64,000 nt of DNA from Locusta migratoria. Lineage: Eukaryota > Arthropoda > Insecta > Orthoptera > Acrididae. Within the stretch, counting starts at the first letter, position 1, and each line of letters opens with the position of its first letter. Positions 1 to 10,215 of this stretch are shown here, in pieces. Under the pieces are notes generated by a model, which saw only the letters and a list, made by a program, of their open reading frames with translations, was not told where the DNA came from and made no database searches. The translations under genes were made by a program, and so were the position numbers. The DNA is taken from positions 401,732,502-401,796,501 of the forward strand of contig CM048750.1 in NCBI GenBank assembly GCA_026315105.1. The letters run 5' to 3'.

Positions 1-407
1 AGTATTTGTCGTAATTATTTAATGCACGTTAGCTTTTAAGTTACACTGTTCAATGATACGCGAGCTACGTGCCTTGGAATTCAAACGCGAAACTTCCACT
101 TTTCCAAAGAATCGCAAGTCAAATGCAGCATTCTAGCAGTGGATTGTAGTTTCGGAATCGAAAAGTACAAACAACATTTTACTTTCAACTCGGAATATAA
201 ATACATAACAGGTACGGAAATGCAGGTAATACTTTCCAATTACACAACTAAACAAGTAATGAACAAATGGTTTAATTCGTCCGTTAGAATGGCTACCACA
301 GACTTGACAACTACAGATATATATATTTATCGTTGCCTCCAAAGTATGTCTTTGAGAGCCGAAGAGCCGAAGTACCACTCGAAAACGGTTCTACCAATAA
401 AGGCACG
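1..407. other. Unassigned sequence
   Basis: No recognisable gene, repeat or RNA was seen. The open frame at 139-615 runs from this stretch into the antisense side of the RTE LINE that starts at 408, so it is not taken as a gene. Confidence 0.5.
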
Positions 408-1433
408 TGTTGTTGTTGTGATCTTCAGTCCGGAGACTGGTTTGATGCAGCTCTACACAATACCCTATCCTGAGCAAGCCTCTTCAACTCCACCTAAGAC
501 CTGCAACCTACATCTGTCTGAATCTACTTACTATATCCATCTCTTGGCTTTCCTCAGCGGTTTTTACCCCACACACTTCCCTCCAACGCTAAATTCACAA
601 TTCCTTGATGTCTAAGAATGTGTCCTACCAGTCGTTCCCTTCTTTTAGACAAGGTGCCAGAAATTCCTTTTCTCCCCAATTCTGTTCAGTACCTCCTCAT
701 TAGTTACGCGATCCACCCACCTAATCTTCAGCATTCTTCTGTAGCACCACATTTCAAAAGGCTCAATCCTCTTCCACTCCGCACTATTTATCGTCTATGT
801 TTCACTCCCACACAAGGCGACTTTCCATACAAATGCCTTCAGAAAGGACTTCCTTAGGCTTAAATCAATATTCGATGTTAACTTTTCAAGAACGCTTTTC
901 TACCCATTGTCATTCTGCATTTTATATCCTCTGTACTGCGACCATAATTTGTTATTTTACTGCCCAAGTAGCAAAACTCGTCTATCTCCTTTATTGCTTC
1001 GTTACCTAATCTAATTCCTTCAGCATCGCCCGATTTTCGTAGACTGCACTCCATTACCCTAGTTTTGTTCCTGTTAATGTTCATCTTATACGCACCTCTT
1101 AGCACACTGTCCATTCCGTTCAACTGTTCTTCCAGATCCTTTACTGTCTCTGATAGAATAACTATGTCGTCGGCAAAACGCAGTGTTTTTATTTCTTCAC
1201 CCCGAACTTTAATTCCTTCTCCAAATTTCTCCTTGCTTTCCTTGATAGCCTACTCAATGTACAAATTGAATAACATTGGAGAAAGGCTACAACCCTGTCT
1301 TACTCCCTTCCCAACCACTACATCCCTTTCATGCCCTTCAACTCTGACAACCGCTGTCTGGTTTTTGTACAAGTTGTAAATAACCTTACGCTCCCTGTAA
1401 TTTACTCCTGCTTGCTTCAGAACTTGAAAGAGT
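408..1433 (-). mobile_element. RTE/BovB-type LINE, 5'-truncated copy
   Basis: This is the 3' part of a non-LTR retrotransposon lying on the minus strand. The element's 3' end is at 408, where the minus strand reads CAACAACAAC. Minus-strand frames encode the C-terminal half of the reverse transcriptase. One at 878-1123 contains DEFCYLGSKI and RKSGDAEGIRLGNEAI, and it matches other copies here (13723-15070, 51481-53070). The frames are broken by stops and shifts, so the copy is dead. The 5' edge near 1433 falls inside the RT domain. The class is clear from the repeated copies. The RTE/BovB assignment rests on the endonuclease and RT wording seen across the copies. Confidence 0.8.
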
Positions 1434-1459
1434 TAGCCACTTCAAATACCTTAATTATG

Positions 1460-1860
1460 AATTACTAGCTGCAAGTACCCGCCTTTGCCCATGTTTAAAA
1501 TAATGTTTTCTCTAGAAGCGTACAAAACCGTTTATTTGCCTGTAATAAACGTGTACATTTATGTTAAAGCAATAAGATAAACATAATTTTTCGCAGTTCC
1601 ATTTGGAGTATGTACAAAAAGATTCACTCTCAATAACCAACTTGCACGATTTCCTTCTTTTTTTGGGATGGGGGTGGCGTTCATTATCATACGGCTTAGA
1701 ACAGGCACATTGCCAGAGTGAGATTGGGATGGAACGAAACCTTCCCCGTGGAATTTTGTATACGTGTACCGAATTTCACGTTATTTGGTTGTCTGGGTCT
1801 TGAATTATAAGGGAACAGTCAAACAGACAACAAATGCGTCTTAAATGTATAGAGATTGAA
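1460..1860 (+). repeat. Unclassified interspersed repeat, copy 1
   Basis: The stretch starts near TACTAGCTGCAAGTACCCGC and ends with CAGACAAC...TATAGAGATT. Its last ~110 bases are repeated at about 2082-2195 with the same order of blocks (CGTGTACC, AATTTCACGTTA, TTGGTTGTCTGG, TATAGAGATT). No coding capacity was recognised. The family is not known to me; a non-autonomous DNA element or SINE-like repeat is possible. Confidence 0.45.
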
Positions 1861-2029
1861 ATCCAAGTCTGCAAGTAAAGTACTCTCCCCATGCACCGAA
1901 CGAAATTTTATGTTGAGAGTGCCCCTCCTCTTGTTTTGAAGGTCAATTGTGCAAAATTTCATCGAGATCAGTGCGAAAATATAGATTTACACAGACAAAT
2001 TTAAATCGCACTTTCACTTGTTCTCAAAT

Positions 2030-2196
2030 TTTCCGGTTGGTTTTCCATAGAAAAAAGGAACGAAACCTGCTTAAGAACCTTCCCCATGTAGTTTTGTGTA
2101 CGTGTACCAAATTTCACGTTACTTGGTTGTCTGGATCTTGAGTTATAAGAGAACATACAGACAGACAAGAAATGCGTCTTATAAGTATAGAGATTC
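2030..2196 (+). repeat. Unclassified interspersed repeat, partial copy 2
   Basis: This matches the 3' part of the repeat at 1460-1860. It shares the ACCTTCCCC, GTGTACC, TTGGTTGTCTGG and TATAGAGATT blocks in the same order and orientation. Two neighbouring copies of the same 3' end suggest a local duplication or a preferred insertion region. Confidence 0.45.
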
Positions 2197-2675
2197 ACAT
2201 CAACATCATTTCGGACCCTTCATGCAAAGTGACTGAAATAATCAGAACATGTATAACCACAATTTCCATACAAAGCATAGCCGTGGTGCTACATGTAACA
2301 CTGACAGCACATTTACATTTCATACTGTACAAATTATAAGGTTATCGCAGATCCTATTATCGTTCTTAAATTAACTAGGTAATGGAAATGGTTCACAAAG
2401 TTTTGGACACATTTTTTCAAAACACAAAATTTCACGTAATTCACTTCATTGATTAGGCTATTGCACTGATGAATTTTACTGATCACTGAGTAAACGAATA
2501 TTAGGTTTTTCTACTTACTGCGATTAATACATTAAAATTTAGCATATATTACGGAAAACTCAGTTACAATATTCGTATTAAAAATTAAATGTTTTACAGA
2601 TATTAAAATGGTACACATAGATGATATGTTGAAGCCGAAGGTAATAGCAATGTAGGTTTTCGGTTGGGTTTGGGA
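2197..2675. other. Unassigned AT-rich sequence
   Basis: No reading frame, RNA or repeat was recognised in this AT-rich interval. Confidence 0.5.
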
Positions 2676-2687
2676 CAGTTAGCGGCA

Positions 2688-2886
2688 AAAAATGTTCAAA
2701 TGTTTGTAGAGCTTATGAGACTTAACTACGGGGTCATCAGCCCCTACACTTACAAACTACTTATGAACTAGCTAATACTAAAGACGGCACAAATATACGT
2801 GCTCGAGGGGGAATTCGAACCCCCAACCGTAGTGGCCGTGCAGAACGTGACTGGCGCGCCGCAGACCGCTCAGCCACTGCAGCTGG
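2688..2886 (-). mobile_element. tRNA-derived SINE (family 1), minus strand
   Basis: This is a short non-autonomous retroposon. Read on the minus strand it has a tRNA-like head with a B box close to GGTTCGAANYCCC, then a body containing GGGGCTGATGACCCCGTAGT and a tail ending TTGAACATTTTTT. It is bracketed by a 12-bp target duplication, CAGTTAGCGGCA at 2676-2687 and CAGTTAGTGGCA at 2887-2898, with one mismatch. Copies at 3114, 13176, 48731, 52357 and 61597 share the same head and body. Confidence 0.88.
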
Positions 2887-3113
2887 CAGTTAGTGGCAGA
2901 ATGAAACCAACAAAAAAACACCAACAGTGACCTGTGACCCCCTCCAGAATCGAACCCTTTATCCGCCCCTGTCAAGAGGCAAGGTATCTGACCGACAAAA
3001 ATCCATTTTCTGTGTTCCGAACGTTTTCAAGACAGTTCTTTTCCTTCCGAATTATGTAAGTACTAGAAATTATCTTTCGTTTTGCGAACCACCCAAACAA
3101 ATAGATAGTTTTC

Positions 3114-3317
3114 AAATTCAAATGTTCAAATGTTTGTAGAGTTTATGGGACTTAACTACGGGGTCATCAGTCCCTAAACTTACAAACTACTTATGAACTA
3201 CTTACAACTAAGGACGGCACAAATATCCATGCCCGAGGGGGGATTCGAACCCCCGATCGTAGTGGCCGTGCGGACCGTGACTGGAGCGCCTCAATCCCCT
3301 CGGCCACCGCGGCCGGC
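3114..3317 (-). mobile_element. tRNA-derived SINE (family 1), minus strand
   Basis: Same family and orientation as the SINE at 2688. The tRNA-like head ends at GCCGGCCGCGGTGGCCGAGG on the minus strand. A perfect 12-bp duplication TAGATAGTTTTC flanks it (3102-3113 and 3318-3329). The perfect duplication suggests a fairly recent insertion. Confidence 0.92.
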
Positions 3318-3329
3318 TAGATAGTTTTC

Positions 3330-3635
3330 CGTCAAGTATTTTTTAACTGTAAGTTTGACATGGAACCAGCAATAAATCACATTTAATAGCTATTTTTCGA
3401 TGTAGAATGCAAATGGAAGAGTGTATCCATAACGGAGTTTCACAACTGACGTATTGCTAAGGTCTGTCTCGTAGTTACTGTAACGAATATAATTTAACAT
3501 CAGTACGGCAATGCCACTTTCAAAACAGTACTGATTGCCAGTTATCTACTCCCCTTTTCGGCCACCTGGACACCAATGTGACAAAATCACAATGACGTCA
3601 TAAGAGATGCCATCCCATCCGGTTTCTGCACAAAA
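3330..3635. other. Unassigned sequence
   Basis: No gene or repeat was recognised between the two neighbouring SINEs. Confidence 0.45.
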
Positions 3636-3890
3636 CTGAGCGAGGTGGCGCAATGGTAACGCACTGGACTCGTATTCGGGAAGGCGGTGGTTCAAATCCA
3701 CCCCCTGCCATCCAGATTTTGGTTTTCTGTAATTTCCCTAAATCACTCCAGGCAGGGATGGTTCCTTTCAAAGGACACGGCCGACTTCCTTGCACGTCCT
3801 TACCCAAAACTCCGAGCGTTTGCTCCATCTCTAATGACCAAGCTGTCGATTGGACATTAAACCCTAAGCTTCCTCCTCCTGAACGAAATG
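3636..3890 (+). mobile_element. tRNA-derived SINE (family 2), plus strand
   Basis: The tRNA-like head has GAGGTGGCGCAATGG (A-box-like) and GGTGGTTCAAATCCACCCC (B box). The body contains AATTTCCCTAAATCACTCC, and the tail ends ATTAAACCCTAAGCTTCCTC. A second copy in the opposite orientation at 45771-46023 matches along its length and has a clean target duplication, which defines the family's ends. No clear duplication was seen around this copy. Confidence 0.8.
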
Positions 3891-4497
3891 GCCACCACGG
3901 GAAAACACAGGACCTCTCCCGCTTCATCCCTTTCCCCTATGATGTAATCCAAGAAGGGTTCTACTGAGAAATTTTAATTTTGAATTTTACTTGAATGCAA
4001 TTGACAACAACAAAAATTTTTGGCAGGAAACTACATATCACCATGATACGAGGACCACGCCCCCCTCCCCTTTTTCTATGGCGTAATCAAAGATGGCGTG
4101 TACTGGAAATTTGAAATTTTCCACGACTGCTATTACTCATCTTTTTTTTTTTTCTTCGCGTTGAAACTAGATGTCTCCATGATATTAGTTCCAATTTCTT
4201 TCACACTCTGCACTGATTTTACCCACACCACAATCCATCCCCTTCCCGTCCTTGTCTCACTAGTCCCTTGATCAAAGATCTACCTTAGTTACCAGAGCTA
4301 CTCATCTCTCTCAATCGCAATCAGCCAGAAGAAGAATCAGCATGAACAGTAAGCGGCAGCAGAAGTATCCGAGATCGCCCCAGCAGCAACAGAACAGAAA
4401 GACGAAGGGAAAGATTAAGTATCCCATACTACAGAGTGATCAATCGTCAGCGCAACCGCCTTTGCGATGTGCAACTTGCCAGTGATGGCTGCTGCGG
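3891..4497. other. Unassigned sequence
   Basis: No feature was recognised. A pyrimidine-rich patch and a purine-rich patch occur at about 4140-4440, without a reading frame that resembles a known protein. Confidence 0.45.
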
Positions 4498-5415
4498 TGC
4501 CTGCTTTTAGCAGGCCGGTGGACCTCCGCATTAAATTTAATACAGGTTGGCGCGCAAGTTATTTCTGACATACATAACACAAATACTTAGAAAGAAAAGT
4601 TTATTTACTCGCCTGTACTATGCAAGGAGCTGCCAGAACTTCCTCCCTTCGTTGTTCAAGCATTTCTGACACTTTCTGAGGAAGTTGTTCATTACAGTCT
4701 GAAGTTCGCCTGCAGAAATTGCAGTGATTTCATGACGAATGTTTGTTTTTTAGGTCGTCTAAAGTGTGGGGATTTCATTTGTGCACTTTCTATTTTAGTG
4801 ATCCCCACAGATAAAAATCGCATGGGGTTAAATCGGGAGAACGAGGGCGCCAAATGTTCTTAGTCATAATTCTTTCACGGAAAACATTACACAATTTCTC
4901 GTCATGATAAGTTGGATGTATGTGCCGTCGCAGTGTCCTGACAAAATGCTGCGAAGGCATCTTCTTTTCGTTAATAGGGTAAATAAAGGCCTGTCACTAT
5001 TAATTGTTTCCTGGACAATATAGGGCCTATTATTCTCTCACCACATTCTTATTTTTTGACCATGCAGGTGCTGTTCGTGAATTAAGTTAGGTTTTTCCCA
5101 ACTCCAGTAACGATTATTTTACGAATTAACATACCCACTGAAGTGGAACCATGATTTGTCCGAAAAGAAAGATAATATTGGGTCAATTTCTGCATCATGC
5201 ACCTTTTTCAGAATCAATGAGTCTAATGAGCAACTTCCTCAGTGGGTGTCAGATATGATTGAACAACGAAGGGAGGCAGTCCTAGCATCTCCTTGCGTAA
5301 TACAGATGAGTAATAAACTTCTCTTTCTAAGTGTTTGTGTTATGTACGTCAGAAATAACTTGCGCGCCAACCCATATTAAATTAAGTACAGAGGTCGGCC
5401 AGCCTACTAAAAGCG
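4498..5415 (-). mobile_element. Mariner-like transposon remnant with ~190-bp inverted arms
   Basis: Both ends carry long inverted repeats. GCTTTTAGCAGGC and GGTTGGCGCGCAAGTTATTT near 4502-4580 reappear inverted near 5350-5413. The arms run inward about 190 bp. The core holds a decayed transposase on the minus strand. It has QDTATAHTSN (about 4910-4940), which matches the second catalytic Asp region of mariner-type transposases, and SPDLTPCDFYLWG (about 4810-4850), which matches the third. Stops and shifts make it inactive. The plus-strand frame at 5156-5380 is the same C-terminal coding sequence read from the inverted right arm. Superfamily is likely; subfamily is not determined. Confidence 0.7.
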
Positions 5416-5612
5416 GGGATGGTCGTCCCCCAAGTGAGAGGTCATTGGGGGTGGGCGTAGGCCAACTGCATGGCCGTCAGTGCTCATGGTCATGCAAGTG
5501 GCCGAGGATGAAAGGGTGAGGGATAACGGTACCTGACCCTCATGACACTAACGTCAAGGGTCGATCTTCACTGTGCTAGAATCCCTATCACTACCCTAAT
5601 TATGCTGCTTTG
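5416..5612. other. Unassigned sequence
   Basis: Short spacer between the mariner-like remnant and the next RTE LINE; nothing was recognised. Confidence 0.4.
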
Positions 5613-6071
5613 ATCTTCAGTCTGAAGTCTGGTTTGATGTAGCTCTCTACCCTACTCTATCCTGAGCAAGCCTCTTCATCTCCTTATAAGAACTGTAAAC
5701 TACATCCATTTGAATTTGCTTACTATATTCATCTCTTGGTCTCCCTCTGCGATTTTTACCCCACACGCTTTCCTCCAACGCTAAATTCACCATTCCTTGA
5801 TGTCTTCGAATGTGTTCTACCAATCAATCCCATCTATTAGACAAAGTATGCCAGAAATTTGTTTTCTCCCCAATTATGTTCAGTACATAATCATTAGTTA
5901 CACGATCCACCCACCTAATCTTCAGCATTCTTTTCTAACACCACATTTGAAAAGTCTCTATCCTCTTCCTGTCCGCACTGTTTATGGTCCATGTTTTACT
6001 CCCATACAAGGTAACACTCCACACAAATGCCTTCATAAAGGACTTCCTTATGCTTATATTAATATTTGATG

Positions 6072-6278
6072 TTAATTTCTCCTGAATCCAAACTGATCTT
6101 CCCCGAGGTCGACTTCTACCAGCTTTTCCATCCTTCTTATAAAATCTATGGTTATGCAGTTTTCACATTTGTCTCCGCCTCCTCTCTTTGAAATGGAGAT
6201 TGTTACATTTTTCTTAAAGTCTGAGGGTATTTCCCCTGTCTCATAAATCTCACGCACCAGGTGAAATATTTTTGTCAT
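6072..6278 (-). pseudogene. RTE reverse transcriptase N-terminal fragment
   Basis: The frame contains REIYETGEIPSDFKKNV, then RRMEKLVEVDLGEDQFGFRR, the same order as in the RT at 52499-53059. It would polymerise cDNA from the LINE RNA at a nicked target. The palm with the catalytic DD pair is absent from this copy because of the deletion at about 6080, so it cannot function. Confidence 0.75.
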
Positions 6279-6427
6279 GGCTGGCTCCCAGAGACTTCAG
6301 TAGTTCTAGGGGAATGTCATCTACACCAGAGGCATTGTTCTGACTTACAGTGCTCTGGCCAATACTTCTCTCAGTATAGTATTTCCTGTTTCATCTTCAT
6401 CTACATCCTCTGCCCTTTCTACAATAT

Positions 6428-6702
6428 TGTCGCTTTGAAACGGAAGCAGGCTTCACTTCGAAGGTGCTCAGCTATTTATACACATACAGAATGTACCAGA
6501 AATTAGAAGAACAGTTAACATAAGAAACAAGTAGAATTTACAAGTGAACATAAGAAAGATGTAGAACATTCTGGAATTGTTAATTACAAAGACATAAATC
6601 TTTGCCGTTGGGCGGGATTGAACCGGCGAGCTTCAGCATCGTAGTCGGTGACACTATCCCCTGCGCCATGCCAGCAGTTGGTGAGCATGGTCTCTCGCGG
6701 CA
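6428..6702 (-). mobile_element. Solo LTR of the Ty3/gypsy family found at 9708
   Basis: On the minus strand the LTR begins TGCCGCGAG and ends AAGCGACA. It is flanked by ATAT at 6424-6427 and 6703-6706, inside an RTE LINE whose sequence is continuous when the LTR is removed. It is homologous along most of its length to the 5' LTR at 9708-10073, including TTTCTTATGTTAACT and TATAAATAGC, but lacks about 95 bases between the TATA box and the 3' end. A solo LTR normally arises by recombination between the two LTRs of a full element. Confidence 0.9.
6602..6678 (-). other. tRNA-like segment inside the LTR (A and B box)
   Basis: On the minus strand, TGGCGCAGGGG (6658-6668) fits a Pol III A box and GGTTCAATCCC (6614-6624) is a good B box. 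They are 33 bases apart, as in a tRNA gene. The flanking TGCTGGC and ACGGCA could give a weak acceptor stem. It lies in the U3-like half of the LTR, upstream of the TATA box (6473-6480). The homologous part of the 5' LTR at 9741-9795 is more degenerate. It is unlikely to be a working tRNA gene; it may be a captured tRNA/SINE head. Confidence 0.65.
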
Positions 6703-7247
6703 ATATTGTCTCTAACTTCATTTCCTTTGTAGAGCCCCTCTATATACTCTTTCCATCTTTCAGCTTTCCCTTCTTTGGTTAAAACTGGTTTTCCATCTCA
6801 GTTCTTTATATTCACACAGCTGCTTTTCTTATCTCCAAATGTTTCTTTTATTTTCCTGTAGGCGGTATCTATTTTTCCCCTATTTACACGTTCTTCTACA
6901 GACTTGTGTTTGCCTTCTAGCCACTCCTGCTTAGCTAATTTACACTTCCTGTCAATCTCATTTCTTAGTCATCTGCACTGAATTTTGCCTGTTTCATTTA
7001 CGGCATTTTAATGTTTTCTCCTTTAATCGATTAAGTTTAGTATTTAGTGAGATATCCAAGGATTTTTGGTAGGTCTCGCCTTTCTACCTATTTTGTCCTC
7101 TGCTGCCTTCACTATTTTATCTCCCAATGCTACCCATTCTTCTTCTACTCTTTTATTCCCCCTATCCATCCCCGTTTCTGTCAATTGTTGCCTAAAACAA
7201 CATCTGAAATTCTTAACAACTTCAGGTTCCTTCAATTTATCGAGGTC

Positions 7248-7703
7248 CTATCTCTTTATTTTCCGACCTTTCTGTAGTTTTTTCAGTTTCAGCCTACAGT
7301 TCATGACCAACAAGTTAGAGTCTATATCTGCCCCTAGGTATGTCTTACAATCTAAAACCTGGTTCCGAAATATGTGCCTTACAATTACAAAATATATCTG
7401 GTACCATCCAGTGTCTCCTGGTTTCTTCCACGTATACAACCTTCTTTCATGATTCTTAAACCAGGTGTTAACTATGATTAAATTATGTTTCGTGCAAAAT
7501 TCTACCAGGCGATCTCCTCTTTCATTCCTTTTACCCAGACCATAGTCACCTATTCCTATTTTTCCTTCCCTACCTTTTCCTACTACCGAATTCCAGTCTG
7601 CCATCACAATTAAGTTTCCTTCTCCCTTAATTGTCTGAATAATTTCCTTTACCTCTTCATACATTTCTTCGATCTCCTCATCATCGGCAGGGCTAGTGGG
7701 CAT
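7248..7703 (-). pseudogene. RTE apurinic-type endonuclease C-terminal part
   Basis: This 151-residue open frame covers the second half of an AP-type endonuclease domain, which nicks the target DNA for LINE integration. MADWNSVVGKGREGK is the usual GDFNA-type block with substitutions. GLGKRNERGDRLVEFC, IIVNTWFKN and RRLYTWKKPGD follow in the order seen in RTE/BovB proteins. The expected IDY motif after TWKKPGD reads WYQIYFV, so the catalytic D is lost. It is the longest intact frame of this copy. Confidence 0.75.
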
Positions 7704-8469
7704 ATAAACTTGTACTACTGTGATCGGTATTGGCTTCGTATCTGTCTTGACTATGATAATGTGATCACTACACTACTCAGAGTAGTTTACCCACATTGCT
7801 ATTTTCTTATTCATTATCAGACCTACTCCTGTAATACCCCCAAGTGAGTTTGTATTTATAATCCTGTACTTGCCTGACCAGAAATCCTGTTGCTCTTTCC
7901 ACCGAACTTCACTAATCCCCACTATATATCTAACTTCAGCCTATCCATTTCCCTTTTTAAATTTTCTAACTTTCCTACCCGTTTAAGCGAACAAACATTA
8001 CACGCTCTGATCCATAGAATGCCAGTGTAGTCTTTCCTGATGATCACATCTTCCTGAGTCGTTCCTTCCCGAAGATCCGAATGGTGGACTATTTTACCTC
8101 CGGAATACTTTACTCGAGAGGATGCCATCATCATATATTCAAACAGTAGAGCTACAAGTCCTCAGGGAAGGTAACGGCTATAGTTTCCCCTTGCTTTCAG
8201 TCCTTCGAAGTAGTAGCTTTGTGGCAAAGCCACATTAGCTGATGTTACAAGACCAGCTCGGTCAATCATCCAGTCTGTTGCCCCTGTAACTAATGAAAAG
8301 GCTGCTGCCCCCTTGAGGAACCACACGTTTGTCTGCCTCTCCACAGATACCCCTCCACTGTGGTAGCACCTACTTTACGGCTATCTCTATCGTTGAGGCA
8401 CGCAAGCCACCCCACCTCGGAAATGTCTGTGGTTCATGGGAATGGCAATTCTACTAACCAGCCACAAAT

Positions 8470-9185
8470 AGGAGTACCACCATTGTCACCCAATAACATC
8501 CTGGACTGGAACAACTGAACCATATCCTACGTCAGGGCGTTGATTATCTGTCAACATGACCTGAAATGAGAGATATCATACCTAAGATCCTCCCAATCCC
8601 CCATAAAGCGGTGTTCCGTCGTCCACCCAAACTCCACAATATCCTAGTCTATCCCTATGGCATTCCTAATCCCAACCCCTTACCACAGGGATCATATCCC
8701 TGTGGAAGGCCCCAATGCAGAACCTGCCCAGCACTTCTTATTCCAGTCCCATCACAGGCTTGTCCAAACCCATTAGAGACTGGGCCACCTGTGAAAGCAG
8801 CCATGTAACATACCAACTCTGCTGTAATCACTGCTCTACGTTCTACATTGGAATGACAACTAACCGGCTCTCCATCAGGATGAATGGCCACTGCCAAACT
8901 GTGGCCAAGAGCAATATGGACTATCCTGTGGCGTAGCATGCAGCGGAGAACAATAATTTGGACTTTTAACAGCTGCTTCACCACCCGAGCTATCTGGATG
9001 CTCCCTTCCTCCACCAGCTTTTCTGAACTGTGGAGAGATTCAGATGTTCTTTCTTCTTGCGCGCTATTCGAGAGTGAATTGGGAGATGAATAGTATAAAG
9101 GTGGTTCGATGAACCCTCTGCCAGGCACTTGAATGTGATTTGCAGAGTATCAAATGTAGATGTAGACGTAGATGTAGATCCCTAC
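8470..9185 (+). mobile_element. Penelope-like element, 3' fragment with GIY-YIG endonuclease
   Basis: Overlapping plus-strand frames (8566-8808, then 8715-8936, then 8884-9093) together encode the C-terminus of a Penelope-like protein. A linker has CGRPQCRTCP. Next comes CNHCSTFYIGMTTNRLSIRM, in which FYIGMTTNRLSIRMNGH matches the GIY-YIG endonuclease core of these elements. The last part contains NNLDF-like and CFTTRAIWMLP wording. At least two frameshifts separate the parts. The 3' end at 9125-9180 has a tail of GTAGAT-type repeats. The reverse transcriptase half is absent, so this is a 5'-truncated dead copy. Confidence 0.72.
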
Positions 9186-9707
9186 ACCACATCCTATGGT
9201 CCCGCAACCATCCTAGCCTCAACCTCAAATAACCTAACATCCTACATTCCAAGCCCCGCAGTCCCCCTGCCTCTCACATCCTACATTTCCTTCCGATTCA
9301 TGCCCCATTCCCTAATGTGTGCTTCCTGTTTTTTTTTTTAATTTTTTCTTCATATATAAACATGCCTTGGTGCACGGCCAGCACATCTTGGCACATTGTT
9401 ACACCCTCCAGGTCATCTGGACACTTTCCACTGACACCAGACTATCAGAACTCCAGAGATTGGAACTTGCCCTTCAGCATATTCTCTCCTCCCGTTGTCC
9501 ACCTGGTCTCATCCTCCACTAAATTTAAATTCCCTCCCACCATTCTTTAACATCTTTGCCTCAGTTCTCTGGACAGAGCCTCTGCTTCAACTGTTATCTC
9601 TAGCCAACTTCTTTGCTTTCTACAAATGTCTACCTTAGTGTGTTTGCGTGTGTGTGTGTGTGTGGGTGTGTGCGCACTTGTTTACCTTTCCTTATACTGT
9701 GGTATAT
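9186..9707. other. Unassigned C/T-rich sequence with a short GT repeat
   Basis: This C- and T-rich plus-strand region has no convincing protein. A GT microsatellite lies at about 9648-9667, just before the gypsy LTR. The region may be flanking repeat sequence of unknown family. Confidence 0.45.
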
Positions 9708-10073
9708 TGCCACAAGACCAGACGTCGTCCAACTGCCGGTATGACGCAATGGATAGTGTCCCTGATTGTGATGCTATAGTTCGCCAATTCAGTCCTGTCC
9801 ACCAGCAAAAATTTATTTCTTTGTAATTATCATTTCCAGAATATTCTACATGTTTCTTATGTTCACTTATAATTTCCACATGTTTCTTATGTTAACTAAA
9901 CTTCTAATTTCTGGTGCATTTTGTCTGTGTATAAATAGCAGAGCACTCTGCCTAAGAGGCAGTTAGTGCTGTGTGTATGTTGAGTTTGCAGTAAATCTGC
10001 TTTCAGTATAAGTGCTGTGTTCAGTTGACAGCCCTGCCTTCCAAGTCTAGCCTGCTTCCATTTCAACATGACA
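9708..10073 (+). repeat. 5' LTR of the gypsy element
   Basis: The LTR starts TGCCACAAG and ends CATGACA (TG...CA). It contains TTTCTTATGTTAACT, a TATA box TATAAATA at 9930-9937, and a degenerate tRNA-like block at 9741-9795. Homology to the solo LTR at 6428-6702 fixes both ends. Confidence 0.88.
9930..9937 (+). promoter_or_regulatory. LTR TATA box
   Basis: TATAAATA is conserved between the two LTR copies (minus-strand counterpart at 6473-6480), consistent with a Pol II promoter driving the gypsy transcript. Confidence 0.6.
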
Positions 10074-10078
10074 TTGTT

Positions 10079-10094
10079 TGGTGGAGGCGCCGGG
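10079..10094 (+). other. Candidate primer binding site
   Basis: TGGTGGAGGCGCCGGG begins five bases after the LTR. It starts with TGG, as expected for pairing to a tRNA CCA 3' end. The tRNA species was not identified. Confidence 0.6.
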
Positions 10095-10215
10095 TATCCT
10101 GTGCAACAGCTGCTCCGTTTAGGCAACGTAAAAGCCGTCGCTTACACGGACTAGAACCGGAATACAAGGGATATACCGAGTACGTCCTTCCGAAAGTCCA
10201 TATCATCAGAAGAAC

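Larger units (their letters stand above)
5613..8460 (-). mobile_element. RTE/BovB-type LINE, long but internally deleted copy
   Basis: The minus strand carries, from 8460 down to 5613, a 5' region, endonuclease, linker, the start of the RT domain and the 3' end. A central RT block is missing at about 6080, where GEDQFGFRR is joined directly to the ...SNINISI... segment that normally lies several hundred bases downstream. A solo LTR interrupts the element at 6428-6702 with an ATAT duplication. Coding frames are broken in many places. The endonuclease wording (ADWNSVVGK, DYGLGKRNERGDRLVEFC, RRLYTWKKPGD) is what supports the RTE/BovB label. Confidence 0.8.

Noticed and set aside
139..615. 158-residue open frame at the left edge
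   Set aside because: Its second half is antisense to the RTE LINE at 408-1433, and the first half resembles nothing; codon pattern and context do not support a gene.
2688..3317. Functional tRNA genes, suggested by A and B boxes here and at 3640, 52360, 61600 and 62100
   Set aside because: Each lies in the head of a SINE with a body, tail and target duplication; none is taken as a tRNA gene.
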